From the NCBI GenBank assembly GCA_013368315.1, contig JAACJM010000291.1:41934-105933 (forward strand): 64,000 nt of DNA, in the 5' to 3' direction. Below the pieces are notes generated by a model. It was not told the origin of the DNA and ran no database searches. It saw only the letters and a program-made list of their open reading frames with translations. The stretch's first letter is position 1; the number at the start of each line of letters is the position of its first letter. The position numbers and the translations under genes were made by a program. Below, piece after piece: positions 34,279 through 45,514 of the stretch. The stretch is from Tetrapyrgos nigripes. Its lineage: Eukaryota; Basidiomycota; Agaricomycetes; Agaricales; Campanellaceae.

Positions 34279-35411
34279 TAGGGCTCAGCACGGGTACGGG
34301 TAATTGCCAGGTACCTGTATCCGGACCCGCGGGTCCCGGATACCCGGCACAGCCACACCCGCCGGATACGGATACCACCGGATACGGGTTTGACTTTCAA
34401 AATGTCCCAGTATCCGCAGGTATCCGTAAAATAAAAATAGTACCGTCTGTATTTAAATATGTATGTAGAAAAATAGAAACATAGCTACATTAGCATTGTA
34501 TTCCTTCATAAAAATGGGTTTTTCATGAGGATCCACATTTTCGCAGCTAAAACAGGTCTAAATGTCTATATGTATATTGTGGCTGGAACTCACTTTCTCA
34601 ATTAAAAATGTGTAATGCAGTCAGATTGCTTGGCTATATGAACATAAAATGTTCCACCTGAGTGAGAGAGTATATCTATGTAAAAATAATCATATACTTA
34701 TGCATAAACTCAATGAAGATCTATGTTTTTTTTAATAAAAATTGCTTTGTTGGTGTTTTGGCTCTATTAAAATTATGTATTGTCACTGGATTGTTTGACT
34801 CTATAGACAAGAAATGTTCCACTGCAATGAGGAAATATATATGTACAAAAAATTATATATATTTATGCAAAATTTCACCCAAGATCTATGGTTCTTTCAT
34901 AAAAAGCCACTTTTCTGATCTTTTTCAGTCAGTTGAAGTATGTATTGTACTCAGATTACTGAGCTCTATGAACATAAAATGTTCCACTGATATGAGGGAA
35001 GATATATGAGTACAAACAATTCTATATTTATACATAATTTCACCCAAGATCTGTGGTTCTTTCATAAAAAGCCACTTTTCTGATCTTTTTCAGTCAGTTA
35101 AAAGTGTTGCTGGATTGTCTGGCTCTATAAACAAAGATTGTTCTCATCAAGTGAATGAAGATATTCATTTAAAAATAAACATTCATTTAGGCATAAAACA
35201 TTTTAATACGTAGGGTTTAGAACTAAAAACTACATTTTTATAGTCAAGTACCCGCATACCCGCAGATAGCCATATAACCCGCGGGTCGGATACTCCGGAT
35301 ACGGGTTATCCGGAGTGCTTTACCCGCCGGATACGGATTTGAGTTTTGATGTGAGATAAACCCGCGGGTCCGGGTCCGGGTAATCCGCGGGTGTACCCGT
35401 GCTGAGCCCTA
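34279..35411. mobile_element. 1133-bp non-autonomous hAT element (TAGGGCT type)
   Basis: Perfect terminal repeats TAGGGCTCAGCACGGGTAC, with target duplication GACGGAAA at 34271-34278 and 35412-35419; copy A has the single site near 7818-7825. Both ends carry GC-rich CCCGCGGGT/CGGATAC words. The AT-rich middle holds about four diverged direct repeats of ~150-170 bp (marker CATAAAATGTTCCAC at about 34643 and 34973). Confidence 0.9.
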
Positions 35412-35428
35412 GACGGAAATAGGAACAG

Positions 35429-36085
35429 TTGTGTTTAAAGTTTGTTTAAAATAGTCTAATTGTGAGTACTTCGCAGAGTCATTCACTTTCCTATATCTCT
35501 TCTCTCCATCACATGGAATCCTCTCTCGGTTCGCACATCAATATGGTTTTACCATGGAGATTGAACCATCCTCACTTATGTTTCGTGATCTGGTCAAACA
35601 CCGGTGAAGACATGAGTATCCTTACAACCACGCATTCTCTAACACGTCATCTTACTCCCATCTCTCACACATTCTTTCTCTTACTTCCTCCTCTAATACA
35701 TCCTCTTACTCCCATCTCTCAAATTTATCTCTGTGTTTCAACTACATCTTTATATTCTCAGTTGTTATGTCCTTACTCCTTAGTTTTATTCTCTCATTCG
35801 CTAGCCACTCACTCGAGAATCCTTTCGTTCACCCACCCTTCCCACCCTCTTCATTTTCACACCCAAGTAGAGGCAGACTTGTCCTGATGAGAGGGCTTTC
35901 TCCCAAGTGGTTTTCCCCTGCAGGATTTTAATGTCACCTTACTACAGCTTTTAGTAGTACTTATATTAAATGAATGTCATAGTATAGCCATTCTCCTTCA
36001 TCCTAATGTCATCTTCTTTTGGGTGACCTCTTTAGAGGCCGCCCCGACACCCCCATACCATTACATCATGCTGACTCGTGGTCGA
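35429..36085. other. ~650-bp insertion of unknown type in copy B
   Basis: Copy A runs straight across this point, so DNA between GGAACAG (35428) and about 36085 is extra. It contains CTCTTACTCCCATCTCTCA twice (about 35649 and 35702) and a GAGAGGGCTTTCTCCCAAGTGG stretch that recalls LTRs (first 20 bases GAGAGGGCTTTCTCCCAAGT). I found neither inverted ends nor a clear target duplication. Confidence 0.4.
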
Positions 36086-36182
36086 AGACGGAGCAATTAG
36101 AAATTGTAATAGTGCTGACGCTGGTATTGCCACTAGGGACAGTAAACCCTGGGGATAGGAATAGAGACTGGAGTATGTGTCC

Positions 36183-36680
36183 TGTCAAGAACGTTGTCAC
36201 TTAGCAATTAGCCACCCAAGTCACACGATGAACAAGATGGATTGACAAGATACAAGAGGCGAGAGAGATATAAAGAGATCATGAAGGCGAGAGGGAAACG
36301 AGTAGCTGACTATGCTCGACACTGTACTGTACTGAGAGCGGAGTGGAGACAAAGTGAACAGACTAAGGAACCTAGCTACGAGATCTAAGATATATATAGA
36401 AGAGAAGTGAATATGTGAGAATGTCCATGGAGCCTAGGGATCGGAGGAGATAAGAATGTGAGTCAAGTAGAGAAATATGTACGTGAGAATGTCCATGGAG
36501 ATAAAGGAAGCGGAGAAGTGAGTCATAGATCCAAGAGACAATGATGAGAAGTAAGAGACGATGATGAGAAGTAATCAGTATTTATGGGTTTATGGAAGAT
36601 GATAGAATGGGGAGTAGAAGTGAATAGATAATGGAAGGGAATAGAGAGAAAATGAAGGAGACGGGAGGCGATTCATGACA
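36183..36680 (-). mobile_element. Solo LTR of a Ty3-type retroelement
   Basis: It starts TGTCAAGAACGTTG and ends GGCGATTCATGACA. It is flanked by TGTCC on the left and CGTCC on the right, while copy A has one CGTCC at the empty site (near 7911). It resembles the LTR at 60981-61449 in the CCACCCAAGTCACAC block and in its end, and has no internal region. Orientation is assigned from the Ty3-type element at 57-61 kb. Confidence 0.75.
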
Positions 36681-36732
36681 CGTCCCACTTTCCCTGGCGT
36701 CTTTTTCGTTCCACTTCTCTTTTTGTATATAT

Positions 36733-38187
36733 GAAATATGGTAGAGGGAATGGGTTGTTGGAGCTTGGTATTCATCAGTGTGTGTGCTGGTGCAGAGCAT
36801 CAGTAAAATAACTGTTTTATAGTGAGTATAGAAGTATAGTAGGTATAGTAGGTACTTCAAATTTCTATACACTTTTTCTTAAGCGAAGGATGACACCTCA
36901 TGTATAGAAAACATATCCTGTATAGAATCTTGTCAAACAATCTTCAGTACTTTTTCCACTAATACCTGCTGCTAGCATGGTTGATCACTAGTACTATAGC
37001 TGCCACTGAACAACTCAACATTGAGAACCTACTAAGTACCCGCCTATGTAATGATATCGTAATAGTACTTACATGCACTGTACTGATATTATAATAGTAA
37101 TGACTCATTGGCACACTTATCTGACCTTCCCCATCTCAACACAGAGATCTTGTCTGAGTGCATGAGCAGACAGGCAAATTGATGGCATACTAGGGCGTAG
37201 TAGATCCCCGACTCCGACCAGAGGGAGGAGAGGGATGTATCCCACCGATCGATCAGCTGGTCCTGGCAAGGGGGGTTTAAAATTTGAAACAGAGATTTCC
37301 ACATGAGGTCATTTGTTTCCAACACATTCCATCAGCTTCTTCGGGATTGAGAGACTCTGACAGTGGGACTAGGGCTGTGAACCATCATTGTACATACGGC
37401 TCATACGGTAACGGTTCGATGGTGATAGGTGCTGTACTGTTACGAGGCCCTTTAGGGTCTTGTTCTTATAACCTGACGCTCCTGCATGTGGCTATGCTCA
37501 ATGCATCTCCTATTCAAGCTCCAGTCATGCCGGTATGCCGTTTCTTCATTACTGGTGCCATTTCATCACCAGTCACCAGTTGTTGTTGCAAAAATGTGTG
37601 GTCTGCAATGCCCATTTGATGTTCATCATCCTTTACACTTGCTCATTGCTGCTCACCTTCCATGAGGGTTACAGTGTTACGAGGTCCTGTAGGGACTTGT
37701 TCTTATAACCTGAGGCTTCTGTGCATGGCTATGCAACTTAAATATTCGATTTTCTCGAGATTTTCTCACTAATTTCCGACTCAGAATCCAGAACCAAACA
37801 GTTGACAGCGCTCATTTAGCACTTGTCAATCACTTCCTTTCCTTTGGGCCTCGTCATTGCCACACGCAGTGGTGGCCCACATCTCCTTCATCAAGAATTT
37901 TTGAAGCAAAGTTTATGGTACAGCATGGACAGGGATACATACTGTACATTACCATATGCGGTACAGCTGTCAACAGCAATGTACGGGTGGGCTGTGTGAA
38001 CTTTTATTTTCAGATATCATATGTAAGATAAGTCCCCAAAAAGGGAATAGACCCATCAATTTTCAGCGCTCCTGGTCTACTTCAGCATAGTTTTAAACCA
38101 CCTTGACTTTAAATAACCAGTGCAAGGCTAGCCCTTGCAGAGCAGCAAAGCCTGCTACCATCAGTGCCAGTGAATCCTCATTCGCCA
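36733..38187. other. Intergenic DNA with transposon-end-like sequences
   Basis: No gene is supported. At 36799 a CAGTAAAATAACTGTTTTAT end is followed by GTATAGAAGTATAG, like the element at 32208; its partner was not found. At 37368 a TAGGGCTGTGAACC motif resembles the hAT ends nearby but also lacks a partner. A ~60-bp direct repeat (GTTACGAGG..CTTGTTCTTATAACCTGA) occurs near 37438 and 37673. Confidence 0.4.
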
Positions 38188-38566
38188 CAGTGTAATAGGG
38201 CTTCACACCATACAGTATACTGATACAGCAGTATTTGTACAGGTACCATACTGGTTGCATCCAACATCGTACAGTACGGTATGGTCTGGGTATGGCAGTA
38301 TTACGGGTTATGGTAGGTACTGATAGATAAAATTTGTGAATCATGCTAAGAAAGTGAAGAAAGATACTAACAGTCAAGTTTAGGGCTGGTATAACATTGC
38401 CCGAGCGTTGCCAACGCTGTCGAGACGCTTTCCATCAACCTTGGTCATTGTCTACATGCCGTTGACATCTTAGCAAGTGAACAATCGAAAGGATTTGACC
38501 AAATAGTCACCTTTATAGGGCATTTCAACTCTGGGTAAGTGAACTTTGGCTCAGGAATATGATCAC

Positions 38567-39141
38567 TGTCATGAATCCCTTCATGCCTTCGCTTCTAGAC
38601 CCTGTTCTTTGTTCTCCTTTCATCATTCTTCTCCCTTCCATCATTCTTCTCCCTTCCATCATTCTTCTCCCTTCCATCATTCTTCTCCCTTCCATCATTC
38701 TTCTCCCTTCCATCATTCTTCTCCCTTCCATCATTCTTCGCTTCTTTGGTTATAGATCATGTTCCTTGTACCTATGGCTTCCATCTTCTTTGATGCATCA
38801 TTTCTCTGATTGACAGATCATATCTGTACCTGTTACACATATTGACATCACTTAGATACCTGATTATCATTCCTTGATTGTTTCCATCAGTACCTGCTGA
38901 TCTAATCTTGTTCTCCTTCGCACTTTTGTATATATACTCCAGGGCTTTGTAGATAGTTGCTCAGTCTGTCCACTTCTGTCCCTCTGATCCATACTGCTCA
39001 GCATTGTCCTCAGTACTATGTAGACTCTGGCCCAGTACTGGCTTACTCATCTATACCATCTATTTGCCTTATTGCTTCGTCTTTGGTTCCTGTGTGGTGG
39101 CCTGAGAGGCATCCAGTCCCTATCTGAACCTGTTCTTGACA
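38567..39141 (+). repeat. Left LTR (575 bp) with 18-bp minisatellite
   Basis: It includes a block of the 18-bp unit TTCCATCATTCTTCTCCC. The block is one unit shorter than in the right LTR, which accounts for the 18-bp length difference between the LTRs. Otherwise the LTRs are nearly identical by eye, suggesting a fairly recent insertion. Confidence 0.9.
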
Positions 39142-41463
39142 CTTGGACAGACTCTCCCTACTCTCACTCCACCAAACTTCGCTTTTCTTGTTCTTTCTTC
39201 CTCCTGGATCACTGCTCTGTTCCCCAACTGTTATTGCCCACTATCCTCACCAGTTCATTGGCCTCTGTGCTTCGTTCAATGGTCCAGCAATGCCCTATGG
39301 AGGTTAGAAGGTTTTCTCTGAAGACTATGGAGGATATGCTGCTGTAGAGTGTACAGCTAGGTCTACAGGTGCATCATTCATTCTTTTGACCCAGAATCAT
39401 CCAGTCAAAGTCACCCTGTCCACAGACCATCAACAATACTGTCTATGCAGCCTTATCATCCCCTTCCACTTCAGGTTTTCCTCCCCAGTCATCCTCACAT
39501 GCAGTTACAGAGTGTTTATCCTCTTTCCCTTCGACTTTTTACTTTCACAATGCCATAGTCATTTGCTTATTGTTTTCTTTTCATCATTGCACCCCCTTCT
39601 CCTCCCTTTACCTTTTGACTCACTGTTGCACCTGTACACAAACCCACCAGAACCAGAACCAGACACCAGAACAGGGCCAGTGCTTTATGCCAGTGCCATT
39701 ATTGAAACAGAATGTGTGTTACATGGTATGCTCAGTGATCTTACTGTCTACTTGACCTCTTGGGGGGGAGGTTGTTATTGTTCCAAATGCTTGCTTGATT
39801 TCGTCTCCAGACCCTGTAATGCCATCACTGTTTCCATCACTTCTTTGATTGCTTCTTTCATGTGTCCATATCTGTCTTTGATCACCTGTCCCTACTGCTT
39901 CTTTCTTCACATCAGCTTCTTTGATAGATATCTTTGACAGTTGTCTTCTTCCTTCGCATCAGCTTCCTTTTTGGCATCATAATTCTTTGATATACTGTCT
40001 TCTGCCTTCGCCTTCAGCTATCTTTGACAGGTGGCATCATAGTTCATTGATACAGTATCCTTTGACTTCGCTTCCTTTGTTCTTACTTGCTTTCTTCACC
40101 CTTCTACTGTCCTCTGCTTCGCTTTCTTCATTCTTTCCTCATCATTGATCACTCCTTCATTCCCCAACTGCCATCACTAGTCCCTTTTCCATGATATTGG
40201 CCCTATGTGCTTCGTTCAAGCACCCAGTCTTGTCTCATGGGTGTTAGAAGAAGTTCCCTTGAAGGTTATAGGAGATAGGTTGCTGTGGAGTGTGCAGCTT
40301 CGTCTATAGGTGCATCATCCCTTGTTTTCAACCAGAACTACCCAGTCAAAGTCACCTTTCTCTCAGATAATCAGTCCTACTCCCCATGCAACCTTCTCAT
40401 CACCTCTCACTTCGCCTTTAACCCTCCAGTCATGCTCAGATGCAGTTCCTGAGTGCTCAACCTTTTACCCTTCAACTTTCCATCATCACCATGCCCAGTC
40501 TATCGCTTTTTTCACCTTGGATCACTCTCCTGTTCTTCAACTGTTGTCTCTAGTCCCTACATCATGATGTTGACCTCTGTCCATCGTTCTATCACCCTGT
40601 TCTATGGATGTTTGAAGAAGTCCCTTGAAGATTAATGAAGATGGGTTGCTGTATACCTTACAGCTTGGTCTACAGGTGCACCACTTATATTTTGCTCAGA
40701 ATCATCTAGTCACAGTCACCTTTGTCCCAGACCCTCAGTTATGCTGTTCATACAGTCCTCTCCATCACCTTCTACTTCGAGTCTAGTCCCCTATTCATAC
40801 ACAGACACAGTTATTGAGTGTTTATCATCTTTATGTTCGCCTTTTTATTGTTACTGTTACCTTTTTTCTGTTACCCTTTGTTAATGATAATGTCCCTTCA
40901 TTGATTCTTTGATTTAACTGCTTTTATTGTCACCAGTTCACCAGTCATGTCTCTAATGTCCCTCATGCCTTCATTGCTTCCATTCAACTGCTTTTAATGT
41001 TAACAATCCACCAGTTTCCTTTACTCTTCATTTAGTTATTTGCTTATTGTTTCTTTTGTTCATGATACCCTTCCTCACCTCATCCTTCATCCTCTCTTCC
41101 CTCCCTATGGACATATTTCAATAACCAGCTACTTTGTCAGGTCGTTATGGGCTTGAAGTTTTTTGTTTTTGATTTATTTTGTTTTGGAACCCTTAGGAAA
41201 CCAACCACTCTGTCAAGTCATTATAGGCTTGGGGTGGGATGCTCTGGCAAGTCGTTATAGGCTTGGAGTTTCTTTGGCCACTATGGGATACTTTGTCAAG
41301 TTGTTATAGGCTTGGAGTATATTCAGCAACAATCTATTGGCAGGATATGGAGATATTGAAAGAGATTGTGGATTAATGGGAGTGGACTTAGGTTTTCCTT
41401 TTTGTTTTTCTTTTCAGCTATACTTTGTGTGCTTCGGTGCAGCACACCTTGAAAAGGGGGTAA
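39142..41463 (+). repeat. Internal tandem units of the LTR element
   Basis: Three diverged units are recognisable from shared landmarks. One is TTAGAAG..TTGAAG..ATGGAG..TTGCTGT..GTACAGCT..GGTCTACAGGTGCA, near 39300, 40245 and 40608. Another is CATCACCT..CTTC..CAGTTAC..GAGTG, near 39450, 40400 and 40770. Near 41135-41310 a ~20-bp phrase (AAGTCGTTATAGGCTTGGAG) is repeated four times. Confidence 0.65.
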
Positions 41464-42056
41464 TGTCATGAATCCCTTCATGCCTTCGCTTCTAGACCCT
41501 GTTCTTTGTTCTCCTTTCATCATTCTTCTCCCTTCCATCATTCTTCTCCCTTCCATCATTCTTCTCCCTTCCATCATTCTTCTCCCTTCCATCATTCTTC
41601 TCCCTTCCATCATTCTTCTCCCTTCCATCATTCTTCTCCCTTCCATCATTCTTCGCTTCTTTGGTTATAGATCATGTTCCTTGTACCTATGGCTTCCATC
41701 TTCTTTGATGCATCATTTCTCTGATTGACAGATCATATCTGTACCTGTTACACATATTGACATCACTTAGATACCTGATTATCATTCCTTGATTGTTTCC
41801 ATCAGTACCTGCTGATCTAATCTTGTTCTCCTTCGCACTTTTGTATATATACTCCAGGGCTTTGTAGATAGTTGCTCAGTCTGTCCACTTCTGTCCCTCT
41901 GATCCATACTGCTCAGCATTGTCCTCAGTACTATGTAGACTCTGGCCCAGTACTGGCTTACTCATCTATACCATCTATTTGCCTTATTGCTTCGTCTTTG
42001 GTTCCTGTGTGGTGGCCTGAGAGGCATCCAGTCCCTATCTGAACCTGTTCTTGACA
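41464..42056 (+). repeat. Right LTR (593 bp) with 18-bp minisatellite
   Basis: Matches the left LTR but with one more 18-bp unit. The reverse reading of the minisatellite gives MMEGRR repeats that look like a protein but are not. Confidence 0.9.
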
Positions 42057-42370
42057 ATCACTTTTGGATAATATTTGCTGATTTTGAACAGATAGTGAGC
42101 ATACCTGACCTGTACATGGTCACAACCCATATACTGCTGTAAAAGATATGGTCATACAGCCTTGAAAAAAGTATGGTACAGTACAGGTCCATACCCGTAA
42201 TACAGTACCAGTATAACCATATGATACTGTATGGTGTGAAGCCCTACAGTGTAAGGAAACTTAATCAGAGAATGAATAATGTCAGTAATTAAATCTGTAA
42301 GGAACGACCAACAAGGCGTAACTAAAAAACAAGTCCATCAAATCACCAATGTAGCCTTCCTACTCCCCAC

Positions 42371-43025
42371 TAGGGCTCTGCGCCGTACCAGTACTGTACG
42401 GTTTGTACTGGTACCGTACAACGGATACGGTCCCGTACCGTATGTGACTTTCTGATCAAGAAATACAGGGTTGTACGGTACGGGTTCAGCCCGTATATAA
42501 CCGTCTTCTTTATGGCCGTATTACGGGTTTTACGGTATACGGGTCGGTCAAGCCTCGGTGACGAGTTTTGTATCGATTTTTTGACCGTTTTGCTTAGTTT
42601 GGGTAATTTCTCGTAAATAAAGTGCTGGCCATACTGCAAAATTCAAGCCCGGAGAGCATCTTCGAGCAAATTCTGATGAAAAATGGTCTTGATGCAGTAT
42701 TGTTCCGATGTCAATGAGATGCGAAGTCAAGTGAAAACTTTCAGAAAGCCATCTTGGTGAGCACAACCTCGATTTTTGTCCTCCTACTAACTTGTATAGC
42801 TCTCAAGATCAGCACGAAGCCACTAGAAGGTAAGTCTTCTTTATAATTTTCCTCAGCTGCACCAGTACAGACCCGTATCCAGTATTACTGCCATACCCGT
42901 ACCCGTCCAGTACCGTACAGGCTTCGAAATGAACCAGTACGATTACGGGTACGGGTATACCATACCAGTACTGAGCCCGTAAAATTTACGGGCGTACCAG
43001 TATTACTGGACGGTGCGGAGCCCTA
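42371..43025. mobile_element. 655-bp non-autonomous hAT element (TAGGGCT type)
   Basis: Ends TAGGGCTCTGCGCCGT on the left and TAGGGCTCCGCACCGT on the right (inverted). CTCCCCAC is duplicated at 42363-42370 and 43026-43033. Subterminal regions are packed with GTACCGTAC/CGTATAC/CGGTAC words. The interior has no gene. Confidence 0.9.
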
Positions 43026-43033
43026 CTCCCCAC

Positions 43034-43760
43034 AAAAAGCGATCTGGACTTCAACGGGTCCATTGCACCAGTAAGGTGCGAGTTATCATTGTTTTCTGTT
43101 CCCCCAAGCGTTTTGGAAATACCAATGAGAACATTGGAATCATAGTATCTGAAGTAATATTGACATTCGAAATGTGTCTGATAGTTCATGTACAGCTCTC
43201 AAAACAGCAGAGAGGATTGAGGAGCACAAATAAGCCCCAAATAGGAAAGGAACATGTGGCAAGCACTTCTTTGTTGCAAAACAAGCTTACCAGGTGTTCA
43301 GCATGGGACAACACACACCCAAAAGGAAATCAGCATGTGATGCACACAGCATTGGTGTGAAATTGACTGCATTTGGGAGGTAAAACCCACTACCTATATG
43401 GTAGTGGGAATATTCATCCTTCCAGAATACAAACTATTGCTTTCCCAATCAGCCAGCCCAGCCAACCTCGAATTATGCTTTGCAGCTCGCCTCAGTGCAA
43501 TGCTTGAAAGGCGAGTGACTCAGGCAAGACTCAGGTAAGTTTCCGACTCAAAATTGTTGCTTCCTGCTTCACTTTTACTTGTAATTTATGCCCAACATAC
43601 CATATATATCGTATATACTGTTTTGGCTGTATGTCATGCTGTACCATACCGTCTAAGCCTGGATCGAATATTAAAGTATCTGCGCATGCCCACTCATGTT
43701 GGTCTCTGCGTCCAAAAGCGACTCATGGCTTCTACAGGATGTGTCAATTCGCCAAAGACA
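43034..43760. other. Intergenic DNA
   Basis: I see no supported gene, RNA or repeat. Short open frames here lack recognisable motifs or splice-compatible neighbours. Confidence 0.4.
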
Positions 43761-44608
43761 CTAATGGTGTGTTGACAAAACATACCGCTTGAGCCTTGAA
43801 ACTGGTAAAGGGTGGGCATAGGTTATAGAAAATCTTCGCCAGTGATACAAAGGAAAAACACTGAGGTAATTGTCAATGTCAGAAGCAACGGTTGCAGCTG
43901 ACTGAGTCAACTTAATTTGCCTACATACTATGTTACACATGACGAACAGAGCCATCTCTTTCCCATTCTCATTGTCTTTCCCATCTTCTACAACCATCCT
44001 CATCCTATCGGAAACCTTCTGCAACCATACCTGGGTACCAGTACAAGTAGGTGAATGAGACATCTCCATTGCATCCTTCACCACAAAAAAAGTTTTGTGA
44101 GCATGGTGACATTGGCACTGGCTTGTGAGTTGGGCTTGGATGTGAACAAGCTTGAGGAGAAAGGGTAGGTGAGGCAATTGATGCTGGAAATGGGATCACT
44201 GGTACTTTGCATTTGGGGAAAGGGAAGAGGGAAGGGAGATGGTGACAGGGAAGGAGTATGTATGTGTGAACTTGCATTGGAGAGTCTGCGAGTGCAAGCT
44301 TGAGCAGTTACTTCTGAGAACAATCTGAAGCAATTGGAGGTGTTGGTAGTAGAAGAAGGAGAAGACTCCAACTTGGAGCCATGACTCTCTCCATAGCTAT
44401 GGCAGGCTTTGCATCCAGAATGTCGTTTGTTTGGTGGTGGAGAGAAGCCAGAGACAGACCCAGAGCATGGGAGATTTTCCTTTTCCCTGGCTTTCTTTGG
44501 AGTACAAGATGGCTGGGTTGACTTGGGCTTGAACTCAAGTTCCATCTCCTTCACCTTTTGTTGACTGGTGATGTTGGTGTAGTTGAAGCCAAAACTAGAA
44601 TGGACCAT
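43761..44608 (-). CDS. Hypothetical Ser/Pro-rich protein
   Basis: Two overlapping open stretches on the minus strand (44608-44078 and 44177-43761) could be joined by an intron or a frameshift. The first encodes a Ser/Thr/Pro-rich, probably disordered protein with a KARSEKENL-like basic segment and a single CKAC pair. The second includes QVWLQKVSDRMRMVVEDG and KEMALFVMCNIVCRQIKLTQ, which look like amphipathic helices. I recognise no family. Base composition and lack of a strong start context make this only a possible gene. Confidence 0.3.
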
Positions 44609-45514
44609 AGTGGTAGTCTGTTACTAACAACGCCATGTCTAAGGGCTGGCTTTTTTCCCATGAGAATGAATAGCCAAGATTAGCTAATCTTTGTGCCTGC
44701 CATTCCAGTAATAGGTGTCTTTGGCGTAAGTGTAGAAGAAACACAAACTTAAAGACTTTTATACAAATTGTAAAGTGGAAGTGTTCTGAGTAGTCAGAAT
44801 ACTCAACAGTCCACTTGTACTACAAGGACTTTTGGGGTTTTTGGTAAGGTTTTTGCATGAGTGCACACAAGTTAAACACACACAGAGACTATAACCAGTC
44901 CACAAAGGTATAAACCAACAGTTTCAATTTCACAATTTGTAGGCCCAAATGCCATATAACCAATTTCACAAGTCCAAGGACACACACAAAAGGTAACACA
45001 CAAAACCAACAAATTTGATTCAACACTATTGATTCCAACACACTATGTTTATACTCGATGTGAGGTAGATTTGGTAGAAGCATAGTCCGTGTTTCACAGT
45101 CTCTACAGCTAGTGCTAGTGAGATGACCGATACTCTACAGTACGTGGCTTGAGTAACTATGAGAAATACTAGTCCTTTTATACCACTCGCAGCTACTACT
45201 GTACAGTTCTACATTTCTTTTTAATGTCTGCTAAAAGGTACCTAAGGAAAACAGAAATATTAGTCTAATCACCAGTCCACGCTTGTCCATACTACTAGAT
45301 TAAGTAGGTACTTTCTAATTAGGGTATCTATGAAATGTAGAATGTTATCTAAACTAATAGGGCTTTCTATGTTCCCTTCGCTTCATCCTCTTGACTAAGA
45401 GTACCTTCCTGGAACTGGCGGTCGTAGTCATTCTGACTCACATAGCTCCACCATCCATGCTGGGCTCCACTTGTATGACTCACATTCGTTATAGGTTTGC
45501 GTAGTCCTTGCTTA
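44609..45514. other. Intergenic DNA left of the Tc1 element
   Basis: No gene supported. The Tc1 element was inserted at the TA at 45513-45514. Confidence 0.4.

Larger units (their letters stand above)
27733..36732 (+). pseudogene. Decayed MAP kinase kinase gene, copy B, split by many insertions
   Basis: Homology to copy A starts right after the hAT end (CCCTATGCATTCGTCTC) and ends near 36732. Without insertions it is about 3.6 kb, the length of copy A. The kinase is clearer here. At about 30418-30540 it reads LRGHILINIVRKIAQSALEG and GLNVLYKEGIIHQ, the helix before the catalytic loop of MAPKKs, ending at a GTGAGT donor. At about 32070-32160 the activation segment reads IKLCDFGVSGDLV and NTFAGTSVY. 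Frames are broken elsewhere. Inserted elements are listed separately. Confidence 0.65.
38567..42056. mobile_element. Non-coding LTR retroelement (no gag or pol)
   Basis: Direct terminal repeats lie at 38567-39141 and 41464-42056, starting TGTCATGAATCCC and ending CTGTTCTTGACA. The 5-bp target duplication ATCAC lies at 38562-38566 and 42057-42061. A purine-rich GAAAAGGGGG precedes the right LTR, and TTGGACAGACTC just after the left one could be a primer-binding site, so the element reads left to right. The internal 2.3 kb has no gag, protease, reverse transcriptase or integrase motif. It consists largely of three diverged tandem units with repeated landmarks. It must have moved with proteins supplied in trans, as LARD/TRIM-type elements do. 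Confidence 0.85.
38196..42246. mobile_element. TAGGGCT-type hAT element containing an LTR element
   Basis: Inverted ends are TAGGGCTTCACACCATACAG on both sides. The 8-bp target duplication CAGTGTAA lies at 38188-38195 and 42247-42254. Without the LTR element inside it is about 556 bp, with no coding capacity. Subterminal words ATACTG/CAGTAT and GGTATGG are repeated. Confidence 0.9.

Noticed and set aside
37368..38190. A further TAGGGCT-type hAT element starting at 37368
   Set aside because: No inverse end or target duplication could be found before the next element.
38525..41649. Repeat proteins reading MMEGRR or SIILLP
   Set aside because: They are readings of an 18-bp minisatellite in the LTRs, open in several frames because the period is a multiple of three.
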